Positions 45,292 through 53,881 are shown, numbered from the stretch's first letter. The stretch is 64,000 nucleotides of DNA from Geothrix oryzae (GCF_030295385.1 NZ_AP027079.1:124001-188000); one strand, 5' to 3'. The notes: generated from the sequence alone by a model not told the origin. Made by a program: numbers and translations.

Positions 45292-45324
45292 GGGAACCCC
45301 CCGCGTCCGCTCCGGCCTGCGGCG

Positions 45325-45348
45325 GCCGGCCCAAGCGCCGGCCCAAGC
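45325..45348. repeat. Tandem duplication of GCCGGCCCAAGC
   Basis: Two exact 12-bp copies back to back in the leader of the glutamate dehydrogenase gene, 34 bp upstream of its start. Copy number may vary between strains. Confidence 0.6.
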
Positions 45349-45352
45349 ATAG

Positions 45353-45384
45353 CGCGCCCCGGAATCCGTGGACTCCGGGGCGCG
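45353..45384 (-). terminator. GC-rich hairpin after the lipoprotein gene
   Basis: CGCGCCCCGGA/TCCGGGGCGCG arms of 11 bp around a 10-base loop, 27 bases past the lipoprotein stop. No T-tract, so it may act partly as a transcript-stabilising hairpin. Confidence 0.6.
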
Positions 45385-45411
45385 GCGAAAGAGCGGGAAG
45401 GCGGGAGGGGC

Positions 45412-46020
45412 CTACTGCTTCAGGCTCTTGAGGGCCACTTCATAGCGCAGGTAGGAGACGCCCCAGGTGCCATCGGGCTTCTTGAGGCAGCTGACGGTGA
45501 GGACCTTCGTGCCATCGAAGCCCAGGGCCATGTCCTTCACGATGGTGGAGGACCCGAACTGGCGGGCGGCGGAGTTGTCGGTGATGCCCATGTGGCGCAT
45601 CTTGCCCCAGGACTTGTCCGTGATGCCCTTCAGCAGGCGGTAGAGGCCGGCATTGAAGGCCAGGCGGGCGTCCTTCACCGGGTAGTCGTCGGTGGGACCG
45701 CCCGGCAGCTCGTCGAGCTTGGCGGCCAGGTGCTCGATGCCCAGGCCCTTGATCTCTTCGGGCGTGAGGGTGATGCCCAGTTCCTTCGCCTGCTTGTGGA
45801 AGTGCATGGCGGAGGGATAGACCACATCCGGCGTGATGGGGGCGATGAGGGCGGCGTGCTTGTAGTCCTTGCGCACCACCAGGTACTGCAGGTGGTAGAG
45901 GATGTCGGCGGGCTCCTTCGCCGCGGCGGGCGCGGTGGTGGGAATCGCGTCGCCGCCGCACCCGACGAAGGCGGGTACGAGGAGCAGGCTGGCGAGGGGC
46001 AATGCGAGAGAACGACGCAT
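45412..46020 (-). CDS. Putative lipoprotein of unknown function
   Basis: 202 residues. The N terminus MRRSLALPLASLLLVPAFVG is a lipoprotein signal with the lipidated Cys21 in a VGC lipobox. The mature part is predicted mainly helical (ADILYHLQYLVVRKDYKHAAL, LTPEEIKGLGIEHLAAKLDEL, FNAGLYRLLKGITDKSWGKM) with a C-terminal strand pair (KVLTVSCLKKPDGTWGVSYLRYEV) reminiscent of DUF4878/lumazine-like scaffold folds, but I do not recognise a family. Transcribed alone, divergent from the repeat-flanked region before rlmH. Confidence 0.75.
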   Translation of the reverse strand: MRRSLALPLASLLLVPAFVGCGGDAIPTTAPAAAKEPADILYHLQYLVVRKDYKHAALIAPITPDVVYPSAMHFHKQAKELGITLTPEEIKGLGIEHLAAKLDELPGGPTDDYPVKDARLAFNAGLYRLLKGITDKSWGKMRHMGITDNSAARQFGSSTIVKDMALGFDGTKVLTVSCLKKPDGTWGVSYLRYEVALKSLKQ

Positions 46021-46105
46021 GGAACTACCTCCGGGACGGGATGGTCAGGATGACAAGGATGGTGGAGCCAACCCGCTAGGCTGCCAAGGGAAATTCATCA
46101 CAATC

Positions 46106-46360
46106 AGATCTCATATCAGAATCCGACCCCGCCGCGATGATGCCAGGCAGGATGCACCGCAAGGCAACATGGTTTGTTGTTCAAGGGCCCTGACGCCGCG
46201 GGGCGCCTGCCTGGCTTCATCCCTGCGGGCGAGGGGTGGCGGGCGTCGCGATGCCGTGTCACGCTCGGATCGCCTAGTACCCGCTAGGCTTCCCTCGCGT
46301 TCCTTGCCTCGCTCGCCCGGCGCTCCTCGCGCGGCGGAGTGGGATTCTGATGTGAGATCT
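46106..46360. mobile_element. MITE-like 255-bp segment with terminal inverted repeats
   Basis: The outer ends AGATCTCATATCAGAATCC (46106-46124) and, inverted, 46342-46360 match at 18 of 19 bases; continuing inward (GACCCCGCCGCG against CACTCCGCCGCG) the match extends to about 31 bp with three mismatches. The interior of about 190 bp has no gene. No convincing target-site duplication is seen. The element ends three bases before the rlmH start codon and therefore supplies its leader and ribosome-binding region. A structured RNA is the alternative reading. Confidence 0.55.
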
Positions 46361-46363
46361 CTC

Positions 46364-46822
46364 ATGTATCCCATCTCCCTCATTGCTTTCGGACGCCTGC
46401 GCCTGGATCCCTGCCGGGATCTGGAGCGTCACTACCTCGACATGCTCCGGCCCTATGCGCGGCTGGAGGTGACGGAACTGACCGAGGGTAAGGGGGATCC
46501 GGCCCGCCAGCTGCGGGAGGAGGCCGAGCGCCTCCGGCCGAAGCTGAAGGCCGTGAAATGCCCGGTGCTCCTCACGCCGGAGGGAAAACTCCGGGACAGC
46601 GAGGCCCTGGCCAAGTGGCTGGGCGAGCGCATGGACCGGGGCGACAGCCTGGCCTTTGCCCTGGGCAGCAGCCACGGCTTCGATCCCGGCTTGAAGGCGG
46701 AGATCCGGGAGCAGCTGAGCCTGTCGCCCCTGACCTTCCCCCACGAACTGAGCCGGGTGATGCTCCTGGAGCAGCTCTACCGGGCGTTCACCATCCTCCG
46801 GGGCAAGGAATATCACAAGTAA
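46364..46822 (+). CDS. rlmH: 23S rRNA (pseudouridine-1915 N3)-methyltransferase
   Basis: 152 residues, family length. The SPOUT-fold SAM site is seen in LAFALGSSHGFDPGL, preceded by VLLTPEGKLRDSEALAKWL, and the C-terminal signature LSRVMLLEQLYRAFTILRGKEYHK is diagnostic for RlmH. It methylates pseudouridine 1915 in helix 69 of 23S rRNA. The ATG at 46364 gives the family N terminus MYPISLIAFGRLR; no strong ribosome-binding site stands before it because the repeat element ends there. Confidence 0.94.
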   Translation: MYPISLIAFGRLRLDPCRDLERHYLDMLRPYARLEVTELTEGKGDPARQLREEAERLRPKLKAVKCPVLLTPEGKLRDSEALAKWLGERMDRGDSLAFALGSSHGFDPGLKAEIREQLSLSPLTFPHELSRVMLLEQLYRAFTILRGKEYHK

Positions 46823-46984
46823 TCAAGGGGGACCGCCCGGCGGTTGCGCCGCCTCTGCGTCCCCCTTGGACCCCGCGGCCGGGCCGGGCGGAGCCCGCCC
46901 CGGCCGCCGAGGTGCCGCCGATCCCTGCAATCCAAACGAGCAAGGTCATTCGCCCTTTTTCCGCCTTTGCTCCACACTGATTCG

Positions 46985-49033
46985 ATGGCGCATCCCATGG
47001 ACCGCTACTTCGCCCCGTCGGAGGGCCGGATCTTCGCCTGCTTCCCGGGGGCCGAGGACCGGCCCGGCCAGCGGCGCATGGCCGAGCTGGTGCACAACGC
47101 CGTGGTGGACGGTACCGCCCGCTTCCAGAAGTGGCGCGACGGAGGCGGCGAACCCGAGGCCCGGCCGGAAGCCGTGATCCAGGCGGTGGAGGCGGGCACA
47201 GGCACGGGCAAGAGCCTGGGCTACCTGATCCCGGCCCTGGCCGCCGGTCGCCATCCCATCCTGGTGGCCACCCGCACCAAGCAGCTCCAGCGGCAGCTGC
47301 TGGAGGAGGATGTGCCCCGGGCGGCGGGCATCCTGGGCCGGCCCATCAAGGCCGTGCTGGCCAAGGGCCGCGCCAACTACCTCTGCCGCACGGCCTGGGA
47401 GGCCGTCTCCACGGATGCCCACCTGGAGTTCAGCCGGGCCGACCAGCAGCTCTGGCTGGCCCTGCAGCGCTGGACCCGCGAGACCCAGGATGGGGATCGA
47501 GAGGGGCTGGGCCGCTTCGGAGAGGGCGAGTCGCCCCTGTGGGACAAGATCAACGCGCGGGCCGAGCGCTGCACGGGCCGCCAGTGCCCCCGCTACGAGG
47601 ACTGCTTCCTCACCAAGCTGCGGGCGGAGGTGGCCGAGGCCGACCTCATCATCGTCAACCATGCGCTCCTGCTGGCCGACCGTGTGCTGCGCGAATCCGC
47701 CTTCGGCCAGGTGCTGCCCGACGCACCCGTGCTCATCCTCGATGAGGCCCACGACCTGGAGGAACAGCTCACGGAGAGCTGCGCCGAGGCCTGGTCCAGC
47801 CGCGCCATGAACCTGCTCTTCACGGATCTGCGGGACGCCGCCAAGGGGCAGGGCGCGGGCCTGGCGGCTCTGCTGGAACCCTGGGAGCGGGCCTGGGCCG
47901 ACATTCTCGCCTGGGTGCCCCTCGAAGGCGGTGTGCTGCCTCTGCTGAGCCCCGGCCCCGAGATGAAGGCCTTGGCGGATGCCGTGGGTGCCTGGGTGGA
48001 GGCGGGGCACCCCCTGTGGATGGAGGCGCGCCGCCTCGGTTCGGCCGATCCCGAGAACCCGCTGTGGATGCGCCTCGCGGAGCGGGTGGGCACGGCCTTC
48101 TCGCGCATGGAGCAGATCTTCGCCCAGCCCGAAGGCTGGGTCTCCACCCTCAACCGGGAGGGCCCGAGCCTCGTCCACTTCAAGTCGAACCCGGTGGATG
48201 TCCGCCCCTTCTTCCATCAGCATGTGCGCCGCGGCTTCGAGAGCGTGATCCTCACCAGCGCCACCCTGCGGGATGGCCGCGGCTTCAATGGCCTGGGGCT
48301 GCGCCTGGGATTCACGCGGCCCGAGGTGGAGGTCGCCGAGCATGTGGAGAGCCCCTTCGACTTCGAGGCCCAGGGCCTGCTCTTCGTGCCGCCGGGCCTG
48401 CCCGAGCGCCGCGCGGGCGGCGGGGGCGTGGGCGATCCGGCCTGGATCGAGGCCTCGCTTTCGGCCATGGAGCGCATGCTGCGGGCCAGCCGGGGCCGGG
48501 CCCTGCTGCTCTTCACCAGCCGCAAGATGCTGGCGGCCTTCCGGCCCCGGCTGGAGGACGCGCTGCCCGAGCTCACCTTCTTCGTGCAGGGCGATGGCCT
48601 CTCCCGCACCCAGCTGCTGGACCGCTTCCGCGCCACGCCCTCGGCGGTGCTGCTGGGCCTGGCCAGCTTCTGGCAGGGCGTGGACCTGCCCGGCGAGGCA
48701 CTCAGCCTGGTGGTGGTCTCCGCGCTGCCCTTCGCGCCTCCGGACGACCCCGTGCTGCAGGCCCGCATCCGCGAGGCGGACGCCCAGCGCGACGGCCTGG
48801 GCTTCATCGGCATCCAGGTGCCCCAGATGACGCTCAAGCTGAAGCAGGGCATCGGCCGGCTCATCCGCACCCGCACCGACCGCGGCGTGGTGGCGGTGCT
48901 GGATCCGCGCCTCATGCTGCCCAGCGAGGACCGCCTGGGCAAGCGCTACGCCGCCCAGGTGCGGGCGGCGCTGCCTCCCTTCCCCGTGACCCGGGATTGG
49001 GACCGGGTGGAGGCCTTCTTGCATCAGCTGTGA
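46985..49033 (+). CDS. dinG: DinG/Rad3-type ATP-dependent DNA helicase
   Basis: 682 residues. Walker A AGTGTGKS (residues 70-77), four cysteines for an iron-sulfur cluster (Cys133, Cys195, Cys200, Cys206), DEAH box at 252-255, and the C-terminal helicase motifs SRKMLAAF, SFWQGVDLPGEAL and QGIGRLIRTRTDRGVV. This is the XPD/DinG family, 5'-3' helicases with a 4Fe-4S cluster acting on forks, R-loops or G-quadruplexes. No N-terminal exonuclease domain. An ATG at 46997 is an alternative start. It follows rlmH after 160 bases. Confidence 0.9.
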   Translation: MAHPMDRYFAPSEGRIFACFPGAEDRPGQRRMAELVHNAVVDGTARFQKWRDGGGEPEARPEAVIQAVEAGTGTGKSLGYLIPALAAGRHPILVATRTKQLQRQLLEEDVPRAAGILGRPIKAVLAKGRANYLCRTAWEAVSTDAHLEFSRADQQLWLALQRWTRETQDGDREGLGRFGEGESPLWDKINARAERCTGRQCPRYEDCFLTKLRAEVAEADLIIVNHALLLADRVLRESAFGQVLPDAPVLILDEAHDLEEQLTESCAEAWSSRAMNLLFTDLRDAAKGQGAGLAALLEPWERAWADILAWVPLEGGVLPLLSPGPEMKALADAVGAWVEAGHPLWMEARRLGSADPENPLWMRLAERVGTAFSRMEQIFAQPEGWVSTLNREGPSLVHFKSNPVDVRPFFHQHVRRGFESVILTSATLRDGRGFNGLGLRLGFTRPEVEVAEHVESPFDFEAQGLLFVPPGLPERRAGGGGVGDPAWIEASLSAMERMLRASRGRALLLFTSRKMLAAFRPRLEDALPELTFFVQGDGLSRTQLLDRFRATPSAVLLGLASFWQGVDLPGEALSLVVVSALPFAPPDDPVLQARIREADAQRDGLGFIGIQVPQMTLKLKQGIGRLIRTRTDRGVVAVLDPRLMLPSEDRLGKRYAAQVRAALPPFPVTRDWDRVEAFLHQL

Positions 49034-49060
49034 GAAGGGCCCGCATGGCGGGCCCTTCTT
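49033..49060. terminator. Bidirectional terminator hairpin between the helicase and M56 genes
   Basis: GAAGGGCCCGC (49034-49044) pairs with GCGGGCCCTTC (49048-49058) around ATG; it starts at the helicase stop codon and lies 20 bases beyond the convergent M56 peptidase stop. Confidence 0.75.
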
Positions 49061-49080
49061 CCGGGAAAAGAAAATTCAGG

Positions 49081-51243
49081 TCAGCGATGGGGGTCTTCGG
49101 GCGGCGCGGGCGGGGCCGGGGGGGCTTCCGGCGCGGGCGGCGGTGGAGGCGGAGGCGGCGGGAGGGGCGCCATGGGGGCCAGGGGGGTCATGGGCGCCAG
49201 CCGGGGCTGTTTCGTCGCCTTGGGGGCCTTCGGTGCCGTGGCCATCTGCTTTTGCAGCTGGTCGAGGCGCTTCTGCATCGACTTCATGGCCGACTGCAGG
49301 GCCCGGATCTCCACCTGCGGATCGACTCCCGGGTCCGGCGCCGAGTGCTTGAAGCGCATCCGGGGCATGGGGACGGGCGGAATGTGGATCTCCTTGTCCA
49401 TGCCTTCGACGATCACGGTCTCCTCGTCGGAGGCCTCAGGCCCGATGAAGGCCCAGGTGCCGCCTTCCTTGGGGTCACCGCCCTCCTGGATCACCTTCAG
49501 CCGCTTTTCCACGACGCCCTTGCCGTCCTCGTGGCGCCGGATCACCACGGTCCCGGGAGGACCGTCCTGATGCTTGCGAACTTCCATGTGCACCCTGTGG
49601 CCCTCAGCCTCCGCCTTGGCGATGAGGGCCTGCATCTCGGGGTCGGCCTTGAGGCGTTCAGCCTCAGCCTTCCAGCGTTCCCCTTTGACCTTCAGTTTTT
49701 CACCCTCGGCCTTCAGACGATCGGCCTCCGTCTGAAGTTTGGCTCGCTCTTCCGGCGTCATGCTCTGGGCGCGGTGTTCCAGGTCCTTCGTCCTGATCTC
49801 CATGTCGCGCGAACGGGCATCCAGCTCCCGCTCGCGGGCTTCCATATCCCGGGTGCGGCCCTCGAAATGCCGGGTGCGAATCTCGATGCGGTGGGCCTTG
49901 TCGCGTCCTGCCTGCGCCTTGGCGGCCTCCTTCACGGCGTCGCGCAGCCAGGCTTCACCCTCGGCGTCCAGGGCCTTCTCCTGGCCATCCACGGTGTAGG
50001 TCTTCTTGTCCTTCGTGGCGGCATAGGTCCGGAGCTTCCCGCCCTTCTTCTCTTCGATGCGGAAGCTGCCGTCGCCGGGCACGGTCACGGGTTCCTGGGC
50101 GGAAGGGTCGAGCTTGACCTCGCCTTTCAGGCGCACATCCACCTGGCGGTCGCCGTCGAGAACCTTCATGCGGGTGCTGGAGCCGCCCTTGGGGGTGGTT
50201 TCCTTGTCTTTGTCCTGGAGGACGACGCCCGCCGCGCCCAGCAGAGAGGCCGCCAGCAGGACGAGGGTCGTGGCGCGGACACCGCCGGGGATGGGCAGGG
50301 AGGGTTGGAGCAGGTGGCGGATGCGATGCATGAGGGAGCCTCCATTGGCGGCCATGGCCAGGTGGGTGGGGGATGCGGCGGCGGGTTCGCGCAGGGCCTC
50401 GAGGTCGGTGAGGGCCCGGGCCAGGATCAGGGGGTCGCCGCAGAGCTCGGCGGCCACATCGTCGCAGCAGTGTTCGCGCTCGGCGCGGATGCGGGCCGAC
50501 AGCCACCAGACGGCGGGGTGGTAGAAGAACAGCACTTCGACGAGGGATTGGAGCAGGTTCACCAGGAAATCACCCCGGCGGATGTGGGCCAGCTCGTGGG
50601 CCAGGATGGCCTCTAGCTGCAAGGGCGTCAGGCCCGACAGGGCGCAGGCGGGCAGCAGGATCACGGGACGCAGCCAGCCCAGGGCCGTGGGCACCTCCAC
50701 TGCGGCGGACTGGAGCAGCCGCACGGCGCGGGCGAGCTTCAGGTCCCGGCAGAGCCGCGACACGACCAGGTGCCATTCGGCAGGAACGGGCGTGGCGCCG
50801 AGCCGGCGCAGGCGCTGCACGCGGACCCAGCTCCCCAGGAACCGGGTAGACAGCAGCAGGACCCCGACGGCCCATCCGGCCAGCAGCCAGGGCAAGACCG
50901 GATCCAGGGTGGCCTTGACCCGCTGGGGCAGCGGCGCATCCGGAACCGCCGCCCCCGTTCTCGCGGCCGTGGCTGCAGATGCCTCCAGGCTCAGGCGCAA
51001 GGGCTCGGCCAGGGCCGCCGAGGACTGCTGAAGCAGCAGGAAGGTCCCCGTGGGGGCGGCCACCATGAGCAGCAGGAAGGCGCAGGCCACGCCATAGCGG
51101 GCCTTGGCGCTGGCGCCACGCATGAGCAGGAGGCCCATCCAGGCCAGCAGGCCCAGGGCCGCCCCCTGCCAGAGGAAGTGGATCAGGGTCCAGCCCAGGG
51201 TCTGGGCCAGGGGGTGTTGCACGAGCGACAGGAGCGTGGTCAT
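49081..51243 (-). CDS. M56 family (BlaR1/MecR1-like) membrane metallopeptidase with long charged C-terminal region
   Basis: 720 residues. Four hydrophobic segments flank the zinc motif HELAH at residues 216-220 (ILAHELAHIRRGDF), with the third ligand in AEREHCCDD. After a fifth hydrophobic segment (about 315-335) comes a 380-residue periplasmic region: a beta part, then a charged coiled coil about residues 430-560 with repeated DMEARERELDARSRDMEIRT and LKAEGEKLK units, and a Pro/Ala-rich tail. It lacks the penicillin-binding domain of BlaR1. It probably degrades the BlaI-like repressor encoded upstream when the periplasmic part senses a signal. Start overlaps blaI-like stop by four bases. Confidence 0.88.
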   Translation of the reverse strand: MTTLLSLVQHPLAQTLGWTLIHFLWQGAALGLLAWMGLLLMRGASAKARYGVACAFLLLMVAAPTGTFLLLQQSSAALAEPLRLSLEASAATAARTGAAVPDAPLPQRVKATLDPVLPWLLAGWAVGVLLLSTRFLGSWVRVQRLRRLGATPVPAEWHLVVSRLCRDLKLARAVRLLQSAAVEVPTALGWLRPVILLPACALSGLTPLQLEAILAHELAHIRRGDFLVNLLQSLVEVLFFYHPAVWWLSARIRAEREHCCDDVAAELCGDPLILARALTDLEALREPAAASPTHLAMAANGGSLMHRIRHLLQPSLPIPGGVRATTLVLLAASLLGAAGVVLQDKDKETTPKGGSSTRMKVLDGDRQVDVRLKGEVKLDPSAQEPVTVPGDGSFRIEEKKGGKLRTYAATKDKKTYTVDGQEKALDAEGEAWLRDAVKEAAKAQAGRDKAHRIEIRTRHFEGRTRDMEARERELDARSRDMEIRTKDLEHRAQSMTPEERAKLQTEADRLKAEGEKLKVKGERWKAEAERLKADPEMQALIAKAEAEGHRVHMEVRKHQDGPPGTVVIRRHEDGKGVVEKRLKVIQEGGDPKEGGTWAFIGPEASDEETVIVEGMDKEIHIPPVPMPRMRFKHSAPDPGVDPQVEIRALQSAMKSMQKRLDQLQKQMATAPKAPKATKQPRLAPMTPLAPMAPLPPPPPPPPPAPEAPPAPPAPPEDPHR

Positions 51244-51623
51244 CGCTTCCTCCCTTCCGCCTGGTCGAGCATCTTCCGGATTTCCGCCAATTCCTCCCGG
51301 CTGGCTTTGCGCGTGGCGAGCGCCTGCATCACCAGGTTCGAGGAGGACCCCCCGAAGGCCTTGTCCAGCAGGTCGTCGAGCATGGTCCGCTGGGTCTCGG
51401 CCTGGGTCTGGGTGGCCGAGAAGACATGCGTGCGATCCGTGGCGTCCCGCTGAACCAGGCCCTTCTCATCCATGATCTGCAGCATCTTCAGTGCCGTCGT
51501 ATAGCCGAGCTCCCGCTCCGCCGACAGCACCTCGAAGACCTGCCGCACCGTGCTCGGTCCCCGCTCCCAGAGGACTCGGAGGATGGCGAGTTCGGCATCG
51601 GTGGGGCGGACGGAAGGCTGCAT
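51240..51623 (-). CDS. BlaI/MecI/CopY family transcriptional repressor
   Basis: 127 residues. The winged-helix pattern is PTDAELAILRVLWERGPSTVRQVFEVLS and YTTALKMLQIMDEKGLVQRD, then the dimerisation helices MLDDLLDKAFGGSSSNLVMQAL. BlaI-type repressors are cleaved on a signal relayed by the partner M56 peptidase, whose gene directly follows with a four-base overlap. Inverted repeats upstream are likely operators. No beta-lactamase gene lies nearby, so the regulated stress is unknown. Confidence 0.93.
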   Translation of the reverse strand: MQPSVRPTDAELAILRVLWERGPSTVRQVFEVLSAERELGYTTALKMLQIMDEKGLVQRDATDRTHVFSATQTQAETQRTMLDDLLDKAFGGSSSNLVMQALATRKASREELAEIRKMLDQAEGRKR

Positions 51624-51657
51624 GAGAAAGGGCTCCGGAAGGGGAATGCCGAAAAGA

Positions 51658-51694
51658 TACGATAGGTTTCGTAGTCGTCAACGAAAATCTTCGT
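51658..51694 (-). promoter_or_regulatory. Candidate operators of the BlaI-like repressor
   Basis: TACGA-N6-TCGTA at 51658-51673 and ACGAA-N4-TTCGT at 51681-51694 are two inverted repeats 35-70 bp upstream of the repressor start. The TACGA/TCGTA half-sites resemble the TACA/TGTA palindromes of known Bla/Mec operators in layout. Confidence 0.55.
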
Positions 51695-51704
51695 AATTGG
51701 TTTA

Positions 51705-51952
51705 GTGGTCGGGGCGGGTGCCCGTTCTCCGATGTCCATTTTTCCGTCGCCCGTTGCCATCGGAGTTGCCGGGGGCGGACGGTGGCATGGGGAAATCCAC
51801 GGTCCCGGGGCTGTTGGGTACAGGCACCCGGGGCGGCCTTTGCAGGCTGCCATCCGAACCTACGGCACGAAGTCGCCCGGGGTTACCGGCTCGATGTCAG
51901 CCCACTCGCCTCCGCCCGTCCCAGCTTCAACCGGAGACGCCTACCCCAGGGC
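51705..51952. other. Intergenic gap without recognisable gene
   Basis: About 250 bp of GC-rich sequence between the divergent BlaI-like operator region and the end of the alpha/beta hydrolase gene. Short frames exist but have no protein-like pattern. Confidence 0.4.
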
Positions 51953-52858
51953 TTATCCCAGGGCCTGCCGTAGCGCCGCCAGGAAGCGCTCGGGGGCCTC
52001 CTGCTGGGGGACATGCCCACAGCGTTCCAGCGGGAAGAGCTCGACATCGGGCAGGGCCGCCCGCATGCGCTCGGCGTAGGCCAGGGGCATCAGTCCATCC
52101 GAGACACCCCAGATCAGCCGCACCGGAACCTGGATGGTGGCGAGCTGGGCCTCGGTGAGTGCCCAGGCCCCCATGGTGGGGGTGGTGGCCACGAAGCGGG
52201 CGAAGGGCCCGCTTCGGGAGCGGCGCACCAGATCATCCAGGACATGGTTGGGGATGGCGGGACTGCTGGCATCCCGCAGCCGGGCCATGGTCTCGCGGGC
52301 CTCCTCACGGGTGGCCGGCAGCATGCGCACGCTCGCATCGGTGCCTGCCAGGGGGCCGCCGTTGACGGCGACGATCCGTTCCACCCATTCGGGGTGCCGG
52401 GTGGCCAGCACCATCGCCATCCAGCCGCCCAGCGAGTTGCCGATGAGGGTGACCGGACGGCCCTGGGCCTGGCTGGCGATCACGGCCTCCAGTCCACCCA
52501 CGATGTCCGAGGCCTGGATGGGGCCCGTGACGGGGGCGCTCTCGCCGTGGCCCGCGAGGTCCGGGATGATCAGGGTGTAGTCTGTACCGAGGGCCCGGAC
52601 GGACTGCAGCCAGGTCCCGGCCTGGTGACCGGCGCCGTGCAGGAACACCAGCAAGGGCCCCGTGCCCCCCACGAAGACAGTCTGGGGGCCCACCGGCGAG
52701 GGGACGACGCACTTCTCCAGGCCGGCCCGGCCCAAGGCCCGCCGCGTGCCCCAATCCAAGAGTTCCAGCGGCCGCTTGAGCATCAGCCAGCCGAAGGCGA
52801 GAACGATGATGAGCAACGCGCCCAGCGCCAGGGCACCCAGGATCCATCCCAAAAACAT
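51953..52858 (-). CDS. Membrane-anchored alpha/beta hydrolase
   Basis: 301 residues. The N terminus is a transmembrane helix (LGWILGALALGALLIIVLAF). The hydrolase core has the oxyanion motif LVFLHGAGHQAGTW, the nucleophile elbow GNSLGGWM, the acid in WGVSDGLMPL and the histidine in ERCGHVPQQEAP, a complete catalytic triad. It probably cleaves an ester or thioester at the inner membrane. It is the last gene of the leftward cluster, nine bases after the FabH-like gene. Confidence 0.85.
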   Translation of the reverse strand: MFLGWILGALALGALLIIVLAFGWLMLKRPLELLDWGTRRALGRAGLEKCVVPSPVGPQTVFVGGTGPLLVFLHGAGHQAGTWLQSVRALGTDYTLIIPDLAGHGESAPVTGPIQASDIVGGLEAVIASQAQGRPVTLIGNSLGGWMAMVLATRHPEWVERIVAVNGGPLAGTDASVRMLPATREEARETMARLRDASSPAIPNHVLDDLVRRSRSGPFARFVATTPTMGAWALTEAQLATIQVPVRLIWGVSDGLMPLAYAERMRAALPDVELFPLERCGHVPQQEAPERFLAALRQALG

Positions 52859-52867
52859 GTGACCTCC

Positions 52868-53881
52868 CTACTCCGAATACGGGCCCCACTGGATGGTGGT
52901 GGCGGCCCAAACGAACCCGAGTCCGGCGCCCACGAACACCAAGCGGGAGCCGTCGTGGATCTTTCCGTCCCTCAGCCCAAGCTCAAGCGAGAGCACTTGG
53001 TCGTTCTGGCCCAGATGGCCGTACTCGTCCAGGTAGGTGCTCTGGTCTTGCCGGAGGCCCAGCTCGGCCAGGACCGCATCGTGGGCGCTGCGCTTGAAGT
53101 GGAGGATGGCGAGGTAGTCGAGCTCCCGCTCCGACAGGCCGGACAGCTTCAGCGATTCGCGGATCACGGCGTAGAAGTTGGGCATGGTCACCTCGCCCAG
53201 CTTGGCCTTGAAGGCCGGCTCGTCCGGCACCACGAAGTGAGCCCGCGCCAGATCGCCGGATGCAGGGGGCCAGGCCTTGGAACCCAGGGCCGGCACGATG
53301 CACATCTCGGACAGGGAGCCATCGCCGCGGAAGGCCGAGGCTAGGATGGCGTTCCGGCCGGCATTCTTCTTCAGCACCAGGGCGGAGCCGCCGGAGCCGA
53401 TGTCGAGCATGAACCGGGTCTCGGGCACGGCCGGGTCGATGAGGTCGTTGTTGCGGTAGCCCGAGACGAGGAGAACGGTTCCCAGCTCGGGGTGCGTGGT
53501 CATGAGGGCCTTGGCCACATCCAGGGCGGCCATCATGGAGCCGCACATGGCCTCCATGTCGAAGCTCCAGGCGTTCTTTGCGCCGATCTGGTTGGCCACA
53601 TAGAGGCCGGCCAGCCAGCAGGGGTAGTCCTTGTGCTGGGCGCCGCACCAGATCACCAGATCCACGGCGCCCCCCTCGATCCCGGCGCTGGCCAGCGCTT
53701 TGTTGGCAGCGGCCAGCCCCATGAAGGCCGTGGTCTCGCCGGGCCCGGCGATGGGCTTGCCCTTCACGCCGAACTTCAGGGCGATGACCTCCTCGGGGAT
53801 GCCGGTGGCAGCGGCCAGATCCGCGGCCGTCACCCTGCCCGAGGGGATCCAGTTTCCGTACCCGATGATGCCTACATGCAT
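52868..53881 (-). CDS. FabH-like 3-oxoacyl-ACP synthase III family protein
   Basis: 337 residues. Thiolase fold with MHVGIIGYGNWIPSGRVTA at the N terminus, the active-site Cys113 in DMEAMCGSMMAAL, SGGSALVLKKN-like DIGSGGSALVL, and an Asn/His region YLDEYGHLGQNDQVLSLELGL. The GNWIP and KFGVKGK stretches match KASIII/HMG-CoA-synthase-like members. The start at 53881 has GGAG upstream. Its place between a CoA-transferase and a hydrolase in a transport operon suggests condensation or cleavage of a CoA-ester in catabolism, not fatty-acid synthesis; this is inference. Confidence 0.82.
   Translation of the reverse strand: MHVGIIGYGNWIPSGRVTAADLAAATGIPEEVIALKFGVKGKPIAGPGETTAFMGLAAANKALASAGIEGGAVDLVIWCGAQHKDYPCWLAGLYVANQIGAKNAWSFDMEAMCGSMMAALDVAKALMTTHPELGTVLLVSGYRNNDLIDPAVPETRFMLDIGSGGSALVLKKNAGRNAILASAFRGDGSLSEMCIVPALGSKAWPPASGDLARAHFVVPDEPAFKAKLGEVTMPNFYAVIRESLKLSGLSERELDYLAILHFKRSAHDAVLAELGLRQDQSTYLDEYGHLGQNDQVLSLELGLRDGKIHDGSRLVFVGAGLGFVWAATTIQWGPYSE

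Noticed and set aside
46111-46383. 90-codon frame on the minus strand covering the repeat-flanked segment
   Set aside because: It spans both terminal inverted repeats and shows low-complexity Arg/Ala composition typical of chance frames in GC-rich DNA.
51718-52158. Arg/Pro-rich frame overlapping the hydrolase end
   Set aside because: It runs antisense into a clear hydrolase gene and has no protein-like pattern.
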